From Romanomermis culicivorax (lineage: Eukaryota; Nematoda; Enoplea; Mermithida; Mermithidae), in NCBI GenBank assembly GCA_963922205.1, contig CAWUHX010000039.1, positions 248,001-312,000 on the forward strand: a DNA stretch of 64,000 nucleotides. Direction: 5' to 3'. Position numbers and translations under genes: made by a program. Below are positions 33,400-53,141 of this stretch, piece by piece (position 1 is the stretch's first letter; each line of letters starts with the position of its first letter). Under the pieces are notes generated by a model, which searched no databases, had not been told where the DNA came from, and saw nothing but the letters and a program-made list of their open reading frames with translations.

Positions 33400-34813
33400 C
33401 ATTCTCAATTTTTTCTAATTTTTCCAAGTTTGGGGGGATTGGGTATAGGGTTGGCCAAGTTGGGTGTCCCCCCAACCCCCCCCCCCCAATTACAGGTATG
33501 CACCTAATTATAACATGAAAAAATAAATTTCGCCTGTTCGTCATTATTAGTTTTAAAAAACGTACTCTCAAGGCAATTTTTAGGAACAAAGGTCACGTTT
33601 TGCCTTCCGTCAACGAATATCGCATTGCAGATTTTTGGCCGCTCTCCAGCATTTTGTAATAAAACGTTTTTTTTCTTTATTTTCACTTGCCGAGATCATA
33701 ATATATTCAGTGAGTTGTTTGTAAATTGTGACTTTGCTGGCTGAAAAAGTTTGATGTTTCTTCAACACTGATACTGCTTACGGCCATTCAACCAGCATAC
33801 TTGGGGGGGGGGCATCTTCAGCCCATTTTTGAACCCAAAAAGCTGCCAGCTGCCTCTCTCCAGAGGGTCTGCCGTCTCTTTCAAAATTTTTCGAACTGCT
33901 CAAGTCAACTCACGAGCTGCTGATGACTGTACTGTGAGCAGTAGGTATAACAAAAACGTTAGCAGTTACAAGTAATGCTGCGTATTGCTCACTGGCACCG
34001 CTCATGAGTCATGAGCAGTAAAATCTGCTCAATATAAAGACCAACTACCCAAGTGAATAAACTTTAGCCAAATAAAGGAGTCAGCCAAAAAACAATTCAA
34101 ACATTAAGTTAAATTTATTGAATATGAATGTTTGGCCTTTAGATTAGAATAACTCAACTCAACAGAGCAGTCATGCGAACCAAATCGAATAGTGCTAAAG
34201 TTTCTTGAATTGAAAATTTACGAAGCATTCGATTTGTTTGTTGTGTTGTGTAATCTCGTCTCAAATCTGTTCTCATGTCAGTGTCAGAAGAGACTGCATT
34301 GCAGATACTAAAGTTGGCTCAATTCACAATTTATTCTTGAATCAGGAAGAAACTTTTATTCTTGAACAAAATGAAAAGAATGATTTTTTTCCTTTAAAAA
34401 ACCAAAAATGCCCAATTTTCCAATCCAAAAACCCAATGCCCGCCAACCCTAAAGATTATATCTAAATAATGAAATTTACGTGTAAGACCCAAATGGGTAA
34501 GGAGGCCAAAGTGCAGTTATGTTCTATAACTGTTGTATAAAACCAGCAATCGTAGGTATACCTTTACCTCGAATCGGTTGGGGAGTTAACCACCAACTTT
34601 TTGGTGGTCAGAAATGACCAAAGGGAATGAAACAAGTCAAAAGCGATTTTTGTCTATTTTTGAGTTGGAGAGAACATGTGACGTCCCCGACCTGTCAATT
34701 ACAAGCATGCCATCGATGGCAAAAACCTACCTTAAAATTTTGACTTCTGGGCTTATAATTGATTTTTTCTTGTCCTTTTCGGTTTTTTTATTTGAAGTTT
34801 TCTGTCAGGCATG
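33400..34813. other. Intergenic, no gene seen
   Basis: Contains a C-run at 33472-33487 and a G-run at 33802-33812. A solo hAT-like end is suggested at 34400-34450, where aaaaaccaaaa-type words precede gcccgccaaccct. No supported gene. Confidence 0.4.
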
Positions 34814-34821
34814 TATATGTA

Positions 34822-34973
34822 CAAGCCTGTAACCAGATTTTTTTCGGGGGGGGGGGGAACACATTTTTTTCACTCAATTTACCGTAAAATTGGCATTTCT
34901 GACTTTACTTGAAAAACACTTCAAACATTTCGGGGAGGCCATGGCCCCCCAACCTCCTCTGCCTACAGGCCTG
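34822..34973. mobile_element. hAT MITE, 152 bp, with exact 8-bp TSD
   Basis: The ends are CAAGCCTGTAACCAGA and the complement of TCTGCCTACAGGCCTG, differing at about three positions. The target duplication TATATGTA is exact at 34814-34821 and 34974-34981. Non-coding, with a G12 run near the left end. Confidence 0.88.
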
Positions 34974-34981
34974 TATATGTA

Positions 34982-42237
<7,256 letters not shown>

Positions 42238-43590
42238 CAAGAGAAACTTTAATTCGGTACAAACCGATGCGCACGCCGATCGAGTAAAATGCGTTTTTCT
42301 TTTTGTTCAATGTCTGAAATCGAGTTTTGTATATTTTTGTGCGTTGTGTTACAAAATTTTGGCAAATTTCATGAGAATTTCATTAGGAAATGAGCACTCG
42401 GCACTTTTTTAATTGGCATATAATGATAAATTTTTGAAATTACACTACAGTTTTAAAAAAATTTTGAGGTCGAATTTGAAAATGTTCCAAGTGTAAGCAG
42501 TTATCGTCATCTAATGCCCAAAAGTGATGTCGATTTTATTTAAAAGTCAAGGTTTTCGACTCAACAGAATCTGAGTATTTTTTGACCTGTCTCATTACAA
42601 AGCGTAAGACGGGAATAATTTTTCCAACATGAATTTTTCTAGTTTTCTATTTCCTTCAAGTTAGTTACATTATGACATGTTCAAAAATAAGCGTGAACCC
42701 AAAATAGTATTCCGTATAAAAAGAATAATTTCTAAATTTTGATTTCGTTTGCCAAGCTTCCCTCCATTGAAAATCAATTCTTGTCTCATGATGATTCATC
42801 ATAAATTTTGGCTGTAGTCATACAGATAAAACCTTTATTAGATTGAATCAAATGTTTATCCGCGATGAAGAAAAAATGTCCTATAGTGCAACGCAGGCTC
42901 ATCAGTGAATTGCCAATGTTTTCAGCGAAAAAGCCATTTCTCAACAAAGCTAGCATTTTATATACACTTAATTTGACGTTATTTTAACGAAGGATTGTTT
43001 TAGCTTCTCTCGATAGTACTCATCGGGATATTCGTAGAATAATTCATTGATTTTGAGAATTAAAGAAATTTTCCGCCTGTCGCTTTAATTAGCAAAATTA
43101 CGTACAATTATAATGCTGACTGAAAAGTGCAACCGCAGAGGTAGTTGCTCATTATCTTTTTGTTTTTTGCCCTCAGTTATGAGAAATCGGTGCAAAAGAA
43201 TTAACAATTCCAGAACTCAGCTTCAACGATGCAGCATCCTCTGCGAATTCACGTTTCGGTTTTTTCTTTTCGTTTAAATTCTTTTCTTTATAATTGTTCA
43301 CACTTTCTAAATATCGAGTGACAGAAACAAAAATGGTCGTCGTCAAATACATTGATCAAATGTAGCTAGAAAAATAGCTATTTTTCTAATACGCGAGTTA
43401 TCATTCTTTTCATGCCCTTTTAACTTACACGTCTTGTATAACTATACTATGTACATTTCTCAATACCCGCGCATTCTGCGGTTTTTCAGTTTTTGTTTCC
43501 TTTTAATTTTTTTGTCTATCGTCTCGCTATTTTTTACTTGTTATCACACTGTAAGTAAATTTGCATAATGTTTTAATGGAACGTAATAAA
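42238..43590 (+). other. Probable CtBP 3' UTR, ending near AATAAA at 43585
   Basis: No gene or repeat is visible downstream of the CtBP stop until an AATAAA at 43585-43590. A 1.35-kb 3' UTR would be plausible for this gene, but I cannot exclude an earlier cleavage site. Confidence 0.4.
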
Positions 43591-44100
43591 ATTCTGCCTT
43601 CACCCCAACAGAATTTACAATTATATCAAAAATGGGAGCCATGGGATTTATTTTTGATCTAGTCAATACAAATTGGTCTTTATCAAATCTTTTTTCACTA
43701 GGTCAGAATCTGACGTGCCCCAAATGAGAATGCTTCAAATTCGGAGCTGCATTTAATTTTTTTATTAATTAATTTTTTTGTTGATAAAATTCAGTGCGAC
43801 CTTTTCACATTTCTGGTCTACCCCATCCGTAGAAAAGACAGATGAGTCGGCTTTTTGTTACTTTGACCTTTCAATCAAATTTGATTTAGCCGCTTTCCCT
43901 TCCTATCTTTTGCTTTGTGCTAAGTTTAATGTAAAGATGACTTATGAATAAGAATAGTCAGTGTAATATTACCGTTGCTACTATAACGCGTATGAATCCA
44001 GAATTTATACTTCCCTTCGTCGATTGACTGTTTAGGAAAAGAAAATTTTGGCTACGATGATGTCACCTACGATAGATTTTTGAATCATTCTTTCTAAAAA
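43591..44100. other. Intergenic, no gene seen
   Basis: AT-rich, no coding signal. Confidence 0.4.
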
Positions 44101-44114
44101 ATTAGGCCAGGGTT

Positions 44115-44765
44115 TAATTCTACGCTGAGTAATCTAATTTTTCAAATCTTCCTCGCTCGACCATCTCATATTTTGACCAAATTTATTGTAAATGTTGTCC
44201 ATGGGTGCTAAACTGAATTCACCAAAATTCTTTCATCTAACCCCCAGAATTGCCTGGAGCTATCGCTTTTTTGGTGGACCCTACTTTTTTGAACTATTTC
44301 CAACCTAATAAACTAGTGTACTTTTGGGCCACACTGCAAATCTAGCTAGGAATTCGAAAGCCTTGGATACTTTTTTGCTGTGGTTTCAACTATGCTATCT
44401 AGAGAATCGACATCGCATAATTTCTTCGAAAAAATGATGTTAAGTGGTCATAAAATCGACTGTAGTTGATAATTCATGCCCTAAGGTGCCTATAACTTAT
44501 AACGTATAAAGTTGAAATTTACGATACTTCGCCATAGTAATAGCGCACTTCGTGTCTGACCATTTTGGGTTTCGCTGACAAGTTGTCAATGCGCCACACG
44601 GGTTTTGAAATTGTGACAAATTTCAAAATATGCAGATGAAACGAAAATAATAGGAAAAATGTCTTCAAATCATTTCCGATTTGGATCGAAAAAGTACTTT
44701 TTCCTTTATAAGAAGCGTGAAAAAATTCACTGGGACTTCTACGGCTATTCAAAAATGTGAATAGC
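44115..44765 (-). repeat. Inverted-repeat arm A of an old element
   Basis: Its reverse complement matches 46840-47452 and, after the nested insertions, 62469-62630: gtggcgcattgacaacttgt, gaagtgcgct, tatggcgaa.tatcgt, cagcaaaaaagtat, gctagatttgcag, gtagggtccac and gagatggtcgagcg occur in the same order. The pair encloses a ~2.1-kb interior. Confidence 0.75.
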
Positions 44766-44865
44766 ACAGCAAAAGTCATGGTATCCTTATTGGATATGAT
44801 GTTATTAATCCTTTATAGATTTTAATTTAACTGATTTTTTTGGGAGAAGCCATAGAAAATCAGAC

Positions 44866-44935
44866 TGTTATGGAACCTGCGGCACTATCAACAGACTAAC
44901 TGCACCGACGGCAGGCTTACCAGCGGGCTTTACAT
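44866..44935 (+). pseudogene. Possible piggyBac-like transposase fragment
   Basis: One frame reads CYGTCGTINRLTAPTAGLPA, then GF. A Cys-Gly-Thr-(Val/Ile)-Arg/Asn-x-Asn-Arg...Gly-Leu-Pro pattern is found in DDE_Tnp_1_7 (piggyBac-type) transposases. The match is only ~23 residues and downstream frames are broken, so this is a weak call. It lies inside the inverted-repeat element, where a transposase would be expected. Confidence 0.3.
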
Positions 44936-45537
44936 TACCTCGGATTTGTTTGCATTTTGTGACAAAGAAATTAAGTGAACGAAATTCTTCTTCATGAGAA
45001 TATTGGCATTCAAAGAACCGTACAAGAGCTTGGATATTTGAAAGAACAAGACTGCTGTTGGGAAGCCAGTAGAAGTTAGCAAAATCAGCCTCAGTGAAGA
45101 CTGGTGATTTTATTGTTGGTGACCCCTACCTATAGTTAAGTGCAAATTTCTTGTTAGCTCATGTGATGATAAACGGTGGATGGGCACATGTCTGTTGAAC
45201 TGTGGGACATTGGTTAATTTTATACATCCTTCTGGTTTACCCAGTTGTTTTTCGTGGCATGTTAGAAGGCTTTTGTTACATTCCGGAACGACTCGACTTC
45301 CAAATCCGATTGTGACCTTCAGGGGTATGGTGCCGCGTAGGACTTTATATCCAGTGGATGCTATGTTTTTTTGATATGCTAAGTTGAAATTTTTAAGTCA
45401 GGCTTGGAATTCTAAACAAAGAGCTCAACTATGGTTTGAGAACCTTGATCATGAATCAACTTGAAGGTTCGGGAAGCCTTCTGAGGAAACCTTCATCCAC
45501 CTACCATCATACCACCATACCTACCTGACGACGCACA

Positions 45538-46300
45538 AACATACATGCACATAGAGGAGGTAGGGGGGTTGAATCCCCTTACCTGAGGCCCTGGCCAACC
45601 CCTGGCACATAAAACCTGTCTACCCCCTGGATAAAAAGTCCAAGGACTCTCCCCCTTGGAAAATTCTTGCCGTGCATGTCTGAGCACAAAGGGTGCAATC
45701 GGGCATTTTCCTCTGAACCTGTACACCTGATGTAGCGCATCAAAGTCACAGGCCCAGATTTGGATTGTTATGACGGGTACTGCTGCACTAACATCAGGCG
45801 ATGCAGCGCTGTGCAGACGGTGGTAGAGCAGCTACCACCCAGTGTGCGAGAACCATTACAGTGCACATAAGAGGGTTCGGCGGGGTCTGGACCCCCAGTA
45901 GGTTTTGATCCCCAGCAGACTCTACTCCACAGCACTGATCAAGGAGACGATGAAGGAAAATGAGAAAGAAAAGAAGAGGAAGACGTCACAGGAATGAAAA
46001 TGGTGTTGTAGTTTGACGGCTTTTCTGAAGCAGTCACAGATGCTTCCAAAGGAGCAACATAAAAACCTTTAAAAAACTGGCCAAGCGAATACCTTCACAT
46101 ATTTGACTAGTTTACATGTAAGAATTTGCTGTTTGAATGCTAGAAAACGTATCTTTTGGTGAAGAGAAAAAAAATTCTATCCCACCTGTCCTGGCTGACC
46201 CCCAGGAGAATGTCCATGCTGTGCATGTATGCTTACCTTGCATGGTCGATGAGTGACCCGTGGCTGGATCTTTCCTGGCTATCGGGTGTGGCCCCCTAGG
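45538..46300 (+). repeat. Dispersed repeat, fuller copy
   Basis: The left part (45538-45690) matches 25135-25400 and the right part (45840-46225) matches 27995-28340. Several short frames cross it, but none shows a domain. Confidence 0.6.
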
Positions 46301-46510
46301 CAATGGGAACTATAGCTTCGGATAGCTGGTGGTGACTTACGACAACACAACAATTTTTTCTGTAACCTAAGAAACACTTACATCAGGTATCAGTAATAAG
46401 TCAGAATTGCAAATGGCATTCGAAACTCTGATTGTCGTACTGTCGTATGCCCAAACCCACGTGGTCGGCGCGTCAGAAAAATAACGGTTCAAAACCCCTA
46501 GAAAAACCTG

Positions 46511-46579
46511 TTTGGTGAGGGACTCGAACCCTCGACCTTCTGCATACAAGGCAGACGCGCAATCCAACTGCAGCCACGT
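46511..46579 (-). repeat. tRNA-like sequence with perfect B box (SINE head or tRNA relic)
   Basis: The minus strand has TGGCTGCAGTTGG (near A box, one extra base), a five-pair anticodon stem TCTGC/GCAGA around CTTGTAT with a TGT triplet at the anticodon position (Thr-like), and a perfect T arm GAGGG-TTCGAGT-CCCTC containing the pol III B box GGTTCGAGTCC (46520-46530). The acceptor strands do not pair and there is no CCA, so it is not a functional tRNA gene as it stands. A tRNA-derived SINE head or a pseudogene fits best. Confidence 0.5.
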
Positions 46580-46839
46580 GGATAGTTCGGAAATTGTGGT
46601 TGTAGTGGTGGATGCCGAACGCACCACTACAGCACCTTTCTTCCCTTCGAGGAGGAAGGGTCCTGGATGGTCACGAATATCGTATCTTCGTCTGGGCCAA
46701 GGTGTTTTGCGCGGGGTATAGGGAGATTTCTCGTGAGGTATCCGTTAGTCCAGAGAGAGAGAGTAATAAAACGTTTGTTTCTGTTTTTCAACACTTGAAG
46801 TAAAATAATTTTTATGAAAGACTTTAGGTCGATTCTTCC

Positions 46840-47452
46840 TTCAGGAAGTAAAAGTTCCAGTAAATTTTTTTCACGTTTCTTATGGCAAAAAAAGCGCTCT
46901 TTCATTGATTTTTGCCATATTTGCATTTCAAAAGTTCATACATTTGCATATTTTGAAGCTTGTTACCATTTCAAACCTATGTGGCGCATTGACAACTTGT
47001 CAGGCAAATCCCGAAATGTGCAGACGTGAAGTGCGCTAGAGTGGCTATTTCTATGGCGAAATATCGTCCGTCGTCATTTATTATCACCTGGTGGATTTTA
47101 TAACCACGTCACAAGAAGCAGCTTATAGTCTGTTTTTCTTGAAATGCTTGTAAATTTAAGAGTGGAAAGCAAGGACTATTTTACATTTTTACGATTTTCT
47201 GATTACGCCGTATGGGACTGAAAATTTGTGAGCCTACTCAACTAACTCTTAATATTTGTTTACCAAAGAATCCTACAGTAAAAGCTTTGTGTAAACGGCT
47301 TTAAGGGGGTAGTTATTTTTTGTCATTTTTCAATTTACAAGCATTTTAACAGACTATAGTTGACATTACAGCAAAAAAGTATTCGAGGCTGCTAACTTTT
47401 GAATTTCAAGCTAGATTTGCAGCGTGACAGTGTGGCCCGAGAGGCAGTTTAT
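46840..47452 (+). repeat. Inverted-repeat arm B, left piece
   Basis: Homologous to the reverse complement of 44115-44765, with extra sequence at about 47070-47340. It is cut at 47452 by the L1/Tx1 LINE and resumes after 62468. Confidence 0.7.
47436..47452 (+). repeat. Target duplication of the L1/Tx1 LINE, left copy
   Basis: cccgagaggcagtttat is repeated exactly at 62452-62468. The two copies bracket the LINE together with the LTR element nested in it. Confidence 0.9.
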
Positions 47453-47606
47453 TTTTATTTTATTATTTTTTTTTTTATATATTTTATTGAGAAAATACGA
47501 ACAGAAAAAACATACAAAAACAGAAGTATAATGTAATTTTCTTATTTTTTGAGGAATTTTATGTCAAGTTTTTTACCTGTATTTTTGAATTATTTTGAGA
47601 AGGTGC

Positions 47607-50600
47607 CTATTGATTTGAAGTTATTCCATTTCTTAAAAATGAAGGTTTTGTTAGTCTTTTTAACACATTTTCCATTTCTTTGTTACATTTCATTGTGTTA
47701 GCTTCACTCATTGCAAAATTCAAAAAAGCTGTTAGACTGAGGTCTTCCTCTGCTCTTCTTTTCCTATAAATGAAAGTTTTTGCTAAAATGATTATAATAT
47801 TAATTATCTTATTATGTTCTTTTTTTACCTCTGGTTTATATCCAGATATTATTTGTTTATGACTAAACTTCATATTTTTATCACCGTTTTTATTTATTAT
47901 ATGTTCCAACTCTTTCCACAGAGATTTAACTTGTTGACATTCCAGAAATGTATGTGAAATATCATCGTCTCCATTACACTGAAAGCAACCACTGGATTCT
48001 TTAATTCTATATTTCACTAATAAATGTGGGGTGATTATGATATTATGTAGAATTTTATATTGTATTTCTTTGCTTTTGTTATTGATACCTAATTTGTATA
48101 GCATTTTCCATGATTTAGTGAAGTCCTCGTCATTTAATCCCAGTTTCGCTTTCCATTTTTTTTGTCCTGTAGGTATACATTCCTTCTGTTTTATCAGATA
48201 TTTTTTTAGATTTTTTATGTTTTTTATCAAAAATGACTGGTTCGAAATTAATCTCCCTTTTTAGCAGGTTAGATTCTTTAATTATAGCTTTCCAGGATCT
48301 AGGAATGGAATGGATTATTCTTGCATAGTCAAACCATTTTATGTTACATAGTTCCCCTTTTAAATCTTTCCAGCTTTTAAAAGTCCAGTCCTCCTTGAAC
48401 CAGTTGAGGAGATAATTGAATTTTGTTTCTTTGAGGTCGTCTAAATATATGGATGTTTTGTTACTTAAGATAAATCTATTATTGTTTATTCTTTGTGCAA
48501 TTACATCCATCGGAGTTGTAATATTATTAATATTAGTTGTAGGCATTAATGCTATTAACTGCAAAATCTCTCCATAGAAGGACTTTATGTGTAAACCTAG
48601 TGTTTTTAGGGAGAAATTATCGTTTAATAAATTTCCTAGTCCACCTATTTTATCTAGGGGTTGAAGGGCCAAGTGGTTCCATTTTCCAGGTTCCAACAAT
48701 CTTAATAGCCATTTCGCTTTCATCTGTTGTATCACAATTTCAATATCTGGGGCCTTTATTCCACCTTTATCATAATCTTGTATTAGGACACCATGTTTTA
48801 TTTTTGGTTTATGTCCATTCCACAGAAAATTCTTTAATAGGGTTTTTAGTTTAGTGATAGTTTTTTTGTCAACAGGCAAGTTTGTCAGACTGTACAAAAT
48901 TTTTGGAATAATTATGTAGTTCCATACTGCAATATTCCCATAGATGGTCAAGTGTCTTGATTGCCACAATTTACACTGTTCCTTGCATTTCTCAAACTTA
49001 TCTTGAAAGTTTTCCTTGTACATTTCTTCTTTATTATATGAGAATGTGATGCCTAGTATTTTCACACTCTTTACTATTTCACTGTCATTTAATTTACCTT
49101 TTTTTGTTTTATTTTTCCCTATTCCTAATACTTGTGTTTTATTTACATTGATTTTCAAACCAGAGTGGGATGTGAATTTTTGAATTAATTTTAGTGCTTC
49201 ACTATAATCTTCTTTGTTTCTTGCTAATATTGTAGTATCATCAGCATACATGCAAACTTTATGTACTTGATCATTTACTGAAAAAAAAGAGTCCTGAAAA
49301 TCTCAGGGAGTTTCTTAGCATATGCGCCATAATTTCCATGGCACAGATAAAAAGATAAGGCGATATTGGGCACCCTTGCCTGACACCACAACGTAGTTCA
49401 AAGCGTTTAGTTGTCAAACCAGCATTTATAACTACAGCTTGTGAATTTTCATACAAAGCTTTCATCCATGTTATATATTTTTTTCCAAAGTTAAAAGCTT
49501 CTAGTGTGTTGAACATAAACTGTCTATTTAAGGAGTCAAAAGCTTTTTCTATATCTAGTGATATTAGATATCCACTATCATCTCTGTCCTCATAGTATTC
49601 GATCAAGTCTAGCAAATACCTTATATTCTCACCAATATATCTACCTGGTACAAAGCCTTTCTGATCTTCATGTATAATGTGTTTTAAGTTCTTTTTTAAT
49701 CGTTCTGCTAAGGTTTTAGCCAATATTTTATAGTCCACATTCAGTAGTGATATAGGTCGCCAATTTGCCAAGTTCTCCAAATCTTTTTTTGGTTTAGGAA
49801 TTAAAGTTATCACACTTCTTCTTTGAGATCCAGTGAGTTGACCATTATGGAACAAAAATTCATGGCACTCTTTCAATTGGTTTGCTAAAATATCCCAATT
49901 TTTTTTATAAAACTCGACCGTGAGGCCATCATCTCCAGGTGACTTATTGCTTTTCATGCTGTTCAAAGCTTTCTTATATTCTTCCAAAGTTAGCTCTTTT
50001 TCCAGTTCACTTTTTTGTTCTTCTGATAGTTTTGGTAATGCCTTTATATCTTCATCATCTAGAAGGTTGGATAGATTTGATGGCAGATCTTTTCCCTTAT
50101 ATAGCTTGCTGAAATAGTTAAAAGTTTCTTTGAGTATATCCTCCGATCTATCCAGTTCAACGCCTTCATCAGATTTAAGTTTAACAATTGTTTTCTTGCT
50201 ATAATTTCTTTTCTCCATGTTCAGAAAATATTTGTTAGGTTTCTCTCCATACAAATGCCATCTTGTTTTTGCTCTTTCAATCATAAATTTTGCTTTTTCC
50301 TCCATCACTTTTTGGAGTTTCTCCTTGATCTGTAGATACTCATCATACTTATCAACTGAGTTTTCCGATGTGGTTTCAAATGTTTCGAGTTTCAATCTAA
50401 GTTCTGCCTCATGGTTTCTCCTCGATTTTGCTCTCTCTTTTGAGTACTTCATTGTGTTCCATCGTATTTTATACTTTAAGTATTCCCATGCTGCTGAAGG
50501 ATCTAAGTTTTGCTCTTTACACTCTATATTTGTTTCTTCTATAATTCTCATAATGATTGTGTTAAAGTTTTCGTCTTCAAGTAAGGAATTATTGAAATGC

Positions 50601-51382
50601 CAATATCCTGGTCCAGCTTTTTTGTATAGCTTACCAACGATATTTATAAAAATAGCACTATGATCTGACTGAAGTCCTGGAATTATATTACATGTAACAG
50701 TTTCATTGATTAATGCATCTGAAATTAGGAAATAATCTAGTCTACATTTAACCAGGTGCGGTTTAATTTGACTCCAGGTATATCTTTTTTGATTTGGGTT
50801 TTTCCATCTATAGGCATCTGATATTTGCAGGGAATTCATATGCTCTTTGAGTTTATGGACAGACGTCTTTTTGTTATATGAAATGTTACCTCCAAGTTTG
50901 TCTTTTTTGGTGTCCATCACTACATTCAGGTCTCCTCCAATTATTACGGGGGAATCTTCAATATTTATGTTTTTAAGACTCCTGTATATCTCATCCCAAA
51001 ATTTGATCTGTTCTTTTTCTCGTATGGGGGCGTAGACATTCACTAAAACAAAGAGAGTACCTTCAATTTTTAGTTTGAGCATCAGAAACCTTCCTTCATC
51101 ATCTTTGTTGATTTCAACTATTTGAAAATTGAATGTGTTATTGAGTAAAATTGCTACTCCCCTTGAATTTGTTTCACCATGTGAGAAAAAAAGATGTTTC
51201 TTCTGTAGGCCCGCCCCCCACTGGAGGCCTAGCCGTTTTTCTATATCCACTGAAAAATGTGTCTCTTGTAAAAAAATTATGTCTGTCTTATTTTCCTTAC
51301 AATAATTCAATATTGACCTTCTCTTCACCTCATTTTTTCCTCCTTTAATATTCAAAGATAGTATCCTCACATTATAAGCCAT
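47607..51382 (-). pseudogene. L1/Tx1-like LINE ORF2: AP endonuclease, RT, CCHC; two frameshifts
   Basis: Read from ATG 51382. The AP-endonuclease domain (about residues 1-240) shows LSLNIKGG, FLQETHFS (catalytic Glu), IIGGDLNVVMD, CRLDYFLIS and LQSDHSAIF. The phrase GPGYWHFNNSLL and a spacer follow, then the RT: LIPKPKKDLENLANWRPISL, FVPGRYIGENIRYLLDLI, ISLDIEKAFDSLN and GVRQGCPISPYLF. A frameshift in an A8 run (about 49277-49284) falls just before the catalytic MYADDTTILA (49251 on). A second, in an A8/T8 run at about 48157-48164, precedes the C-terminal part with the zinc knuckle CFQCNGDDDISHTFLEC. The reconstructed length, ~1,260 residues, is normal for L1/Tx1. Everything else is open, so a sequencing origin of the breaks is possible. 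Confidence 0.9.
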
Positions 51383-51711
51383 TCACAACAAATCCACTGT
51401 TGTAGTATCATTATCATATTACTGGTGTTCTGTTTATTTTCTTTCCTTGTTACAGGCTACAAGGTCTTTTTGTCTTTTTGCTTTTATATCGTAGTTTAAA
51501 GGTCCGCACTACTGTGGTCAAAATGTGCACTACTGCACTCAAAACTGCACTACTGCAGGCAATTAAGATGATGGTGCATCTATTTCAGCACCTTTTCATT
51601 TTGAAACTAGATGATTATAATTCATGCAGCTCTTTTAAATTAACAACAAAACGAACAAGAGTTAAAAAATCGAAAAAAATCAGTATGGTAGGGCAACAAC
51701 AAACGAAAAAA

Positions 51712-52227
51712 TCATGCAATACTTTCCTTTCCTTTTTCCTTCGATTTTCGTTTTTCTTTCTGGCTCGCCCTCTGCTGTTTGGTCAAATCTGGCGCAACAA
51801 TAATCGGCGGTTTCCGAGATTTGTTCCGTTCGACCAAGTTTTTTCCATTGGCTAAAATCGTTTCTTTGTCTTCTAATTGCATCAAATCGACTTTAATATT
51901 GATCCGATTTCCAGGGCTCTTTGACTCGTAATATCCGATCCATTGGATTTCGAGATTTTTCGCCCAATCTTCAGGTAAATTCAAAACTTCGTGGCAAAAT
52001 TGGTGAATTTTCTCATGCTTCTTTGCGTTGTTCATCTTCTGATCCATGGGGATCAGATCAAGCGGATAGTTAAAGATCCAGAATGCCTTGGATTTTGCTT
52101 GTCTTTTGAGTTGTTCAACCGTCCTCCCAAGTTCGTGGGTTTGTTCTTCTAATTTACTAATTTTCTTTCGATAATCCGTTTCTTCATCGCCATTTGAGTT
52201 CGCCCGTTTTCGTTTTGAATTGTTCAT
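51712..52227 (-). CDS. L1/Tx1-like LINE ORF1 protein
   Basis: A 171-residue basic protein. It begins MNNSKRKRANSNGDEETDYR, continues with a coiled coil (KKISKLEEQTHELGRTVEQL) and an L1 ORF1p-type RRM (AFWIFNYP..., ILPEDW-like LPEDWAKNLEIQWIGYY), and ends with a C-terminal segment RKPPIIVAPDLTKQQRASQK typical of L1 ORF1 C-terminal domains. In L1 elements this trimeric protein coats the element RNA and acts as a nucleic-acid chaperone. It lies upstream of ORF2 on the same strand, 329 bp apart, and has no internal break. Confidence 0.8.
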   Translation of the reverse strand: MNNSKRKRANSNGDEETDYRKKISKLEEQTHELGRTVEQLKRQAKSKAFWIFNYPLDLIPMDQKMNNAKKHEKIHQFCHEVLNLPEDWAKNLEIQWIGYYESKSPGNRINIKVDLMQLEDKETILANGKNLVERNKSRKPPIIVAPDLTKQQRASQKEKRKSKEKGKESIA

Positions 52228-52307
52228 TTCTTCGGAATTTTGCAGCTATAAATTATTCACAAATTGCTCGCCACACTGTTTCACTGGTAAATGGCCATAT
52301 ATAGTTG

Positions 52308-52926
52308 TGTGGGAGCGCGCTAAAAATCAATAATTAAGAAACCTACAGTAAACGGCGACGCTCTCACAATCACACACACGCCAGGCAAACCTACGTTATC
52401 CAATCTTGCTGCAGGCATCGTGTCAAGACTCTTTGATTACGCAATCTAACTTTTTTATTTTCGTACGACTACGCTTATTAAGATTATGATCTAAGATTCT
52501 ATGAAACTATGACGTCAATGCTTAGTTTTTATGTCTTTTTTTATGTCTTTTTATTTATATAAATATGTTGGTTTTGTATGTTAAAATCACTTCAACATTT
52601 TATCAATAAATTCGGCTTGACTGCTTTCTCTGCTCTTTACCATCGTCGTAGGGTCGCTGGATAAATCGTCGATTGTTCCGTCCGGCTTTTGCGATTGTTG
52701 GAACCTGGAAGAAATACATTTTCGTTTCGAGACTAAGATTTTCCTTTTAATTACCTTGGCGTTTTCCCAAATCGTCGCCGTTGCCGCCCATCCTTTGACG
52801 TTTTCGCTGACGATTCTGAAGAAGAAAGAATAAATCAAGAACGTTTTAGTATTCAGTCCGATCTGCAGGTTATTCAGCTACAGTAACCTGTATTTTCCAT
52901 TGACCCAAAAATTGACAAACCTTACA
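52308..52926 (+). repeat. 5' LTR, 619 bp
   Basis: Begins TGTGGGAGCGCGC and ends CCTTACA (TG...CA). It carries a perfect CRE-like TGACGTCA at 52510-52517, a TATA-like TTATATAAATA at 52555-52565 and an AATAAA at 52605-52610, a plausible U3/R arrangement. The minus strand holds an 83-residue frame (52587-52838) with intron-like borders discussed in the findings. Confidence 0.93.
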
Positions 52927-52928
52927 AG

Positions 52929-52946
52929 TGGCGATTCGTGGCAGGA
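52929..52946 (+). other. Primer-binding site candidate
   Basis: TGGCGATTCGTGGCAGGA starts two bases after the 5' LTR. TGG is the complement of a tRNA CCA end, and the position is right. The pattern recalls the tRNA-Arg type PBS of some Gypsy elements, but I cannot verify the tRNA. Confidence 0.55.
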
Positions 52947-53141
52947 CATCGGCTTCAATCTTTGGATTCGAATTGATCTTGGAGAAGCCTGAAGATAAAG
53001 AAGAAATAAAGAAGTACGAAGGTTGATGATTTTGGCAACTTACTCAACGTTTTTGAACTCGACGTTGACGTTTATTTTTCGGACTTGGCAATTTTTTCTT
53101 GAACGTCTGAAGAAGAAGATTTAGAAGAAGATTTACGAATT

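Noticed and set aside
46511..46579. Functional tRNA-Thr(UGT) gene
   Set aside because: Acceptor strands do not pair and the A box has an extra base, although the T and anticodon arms are good.
49920..50663. Plus-strand ORFs of 65 and 148 residues
   Set aside because: Antisense shadows of the LINE ORF2, with Ser/Phe-rich composition expected from reversed Lys/Glu-rich coding.
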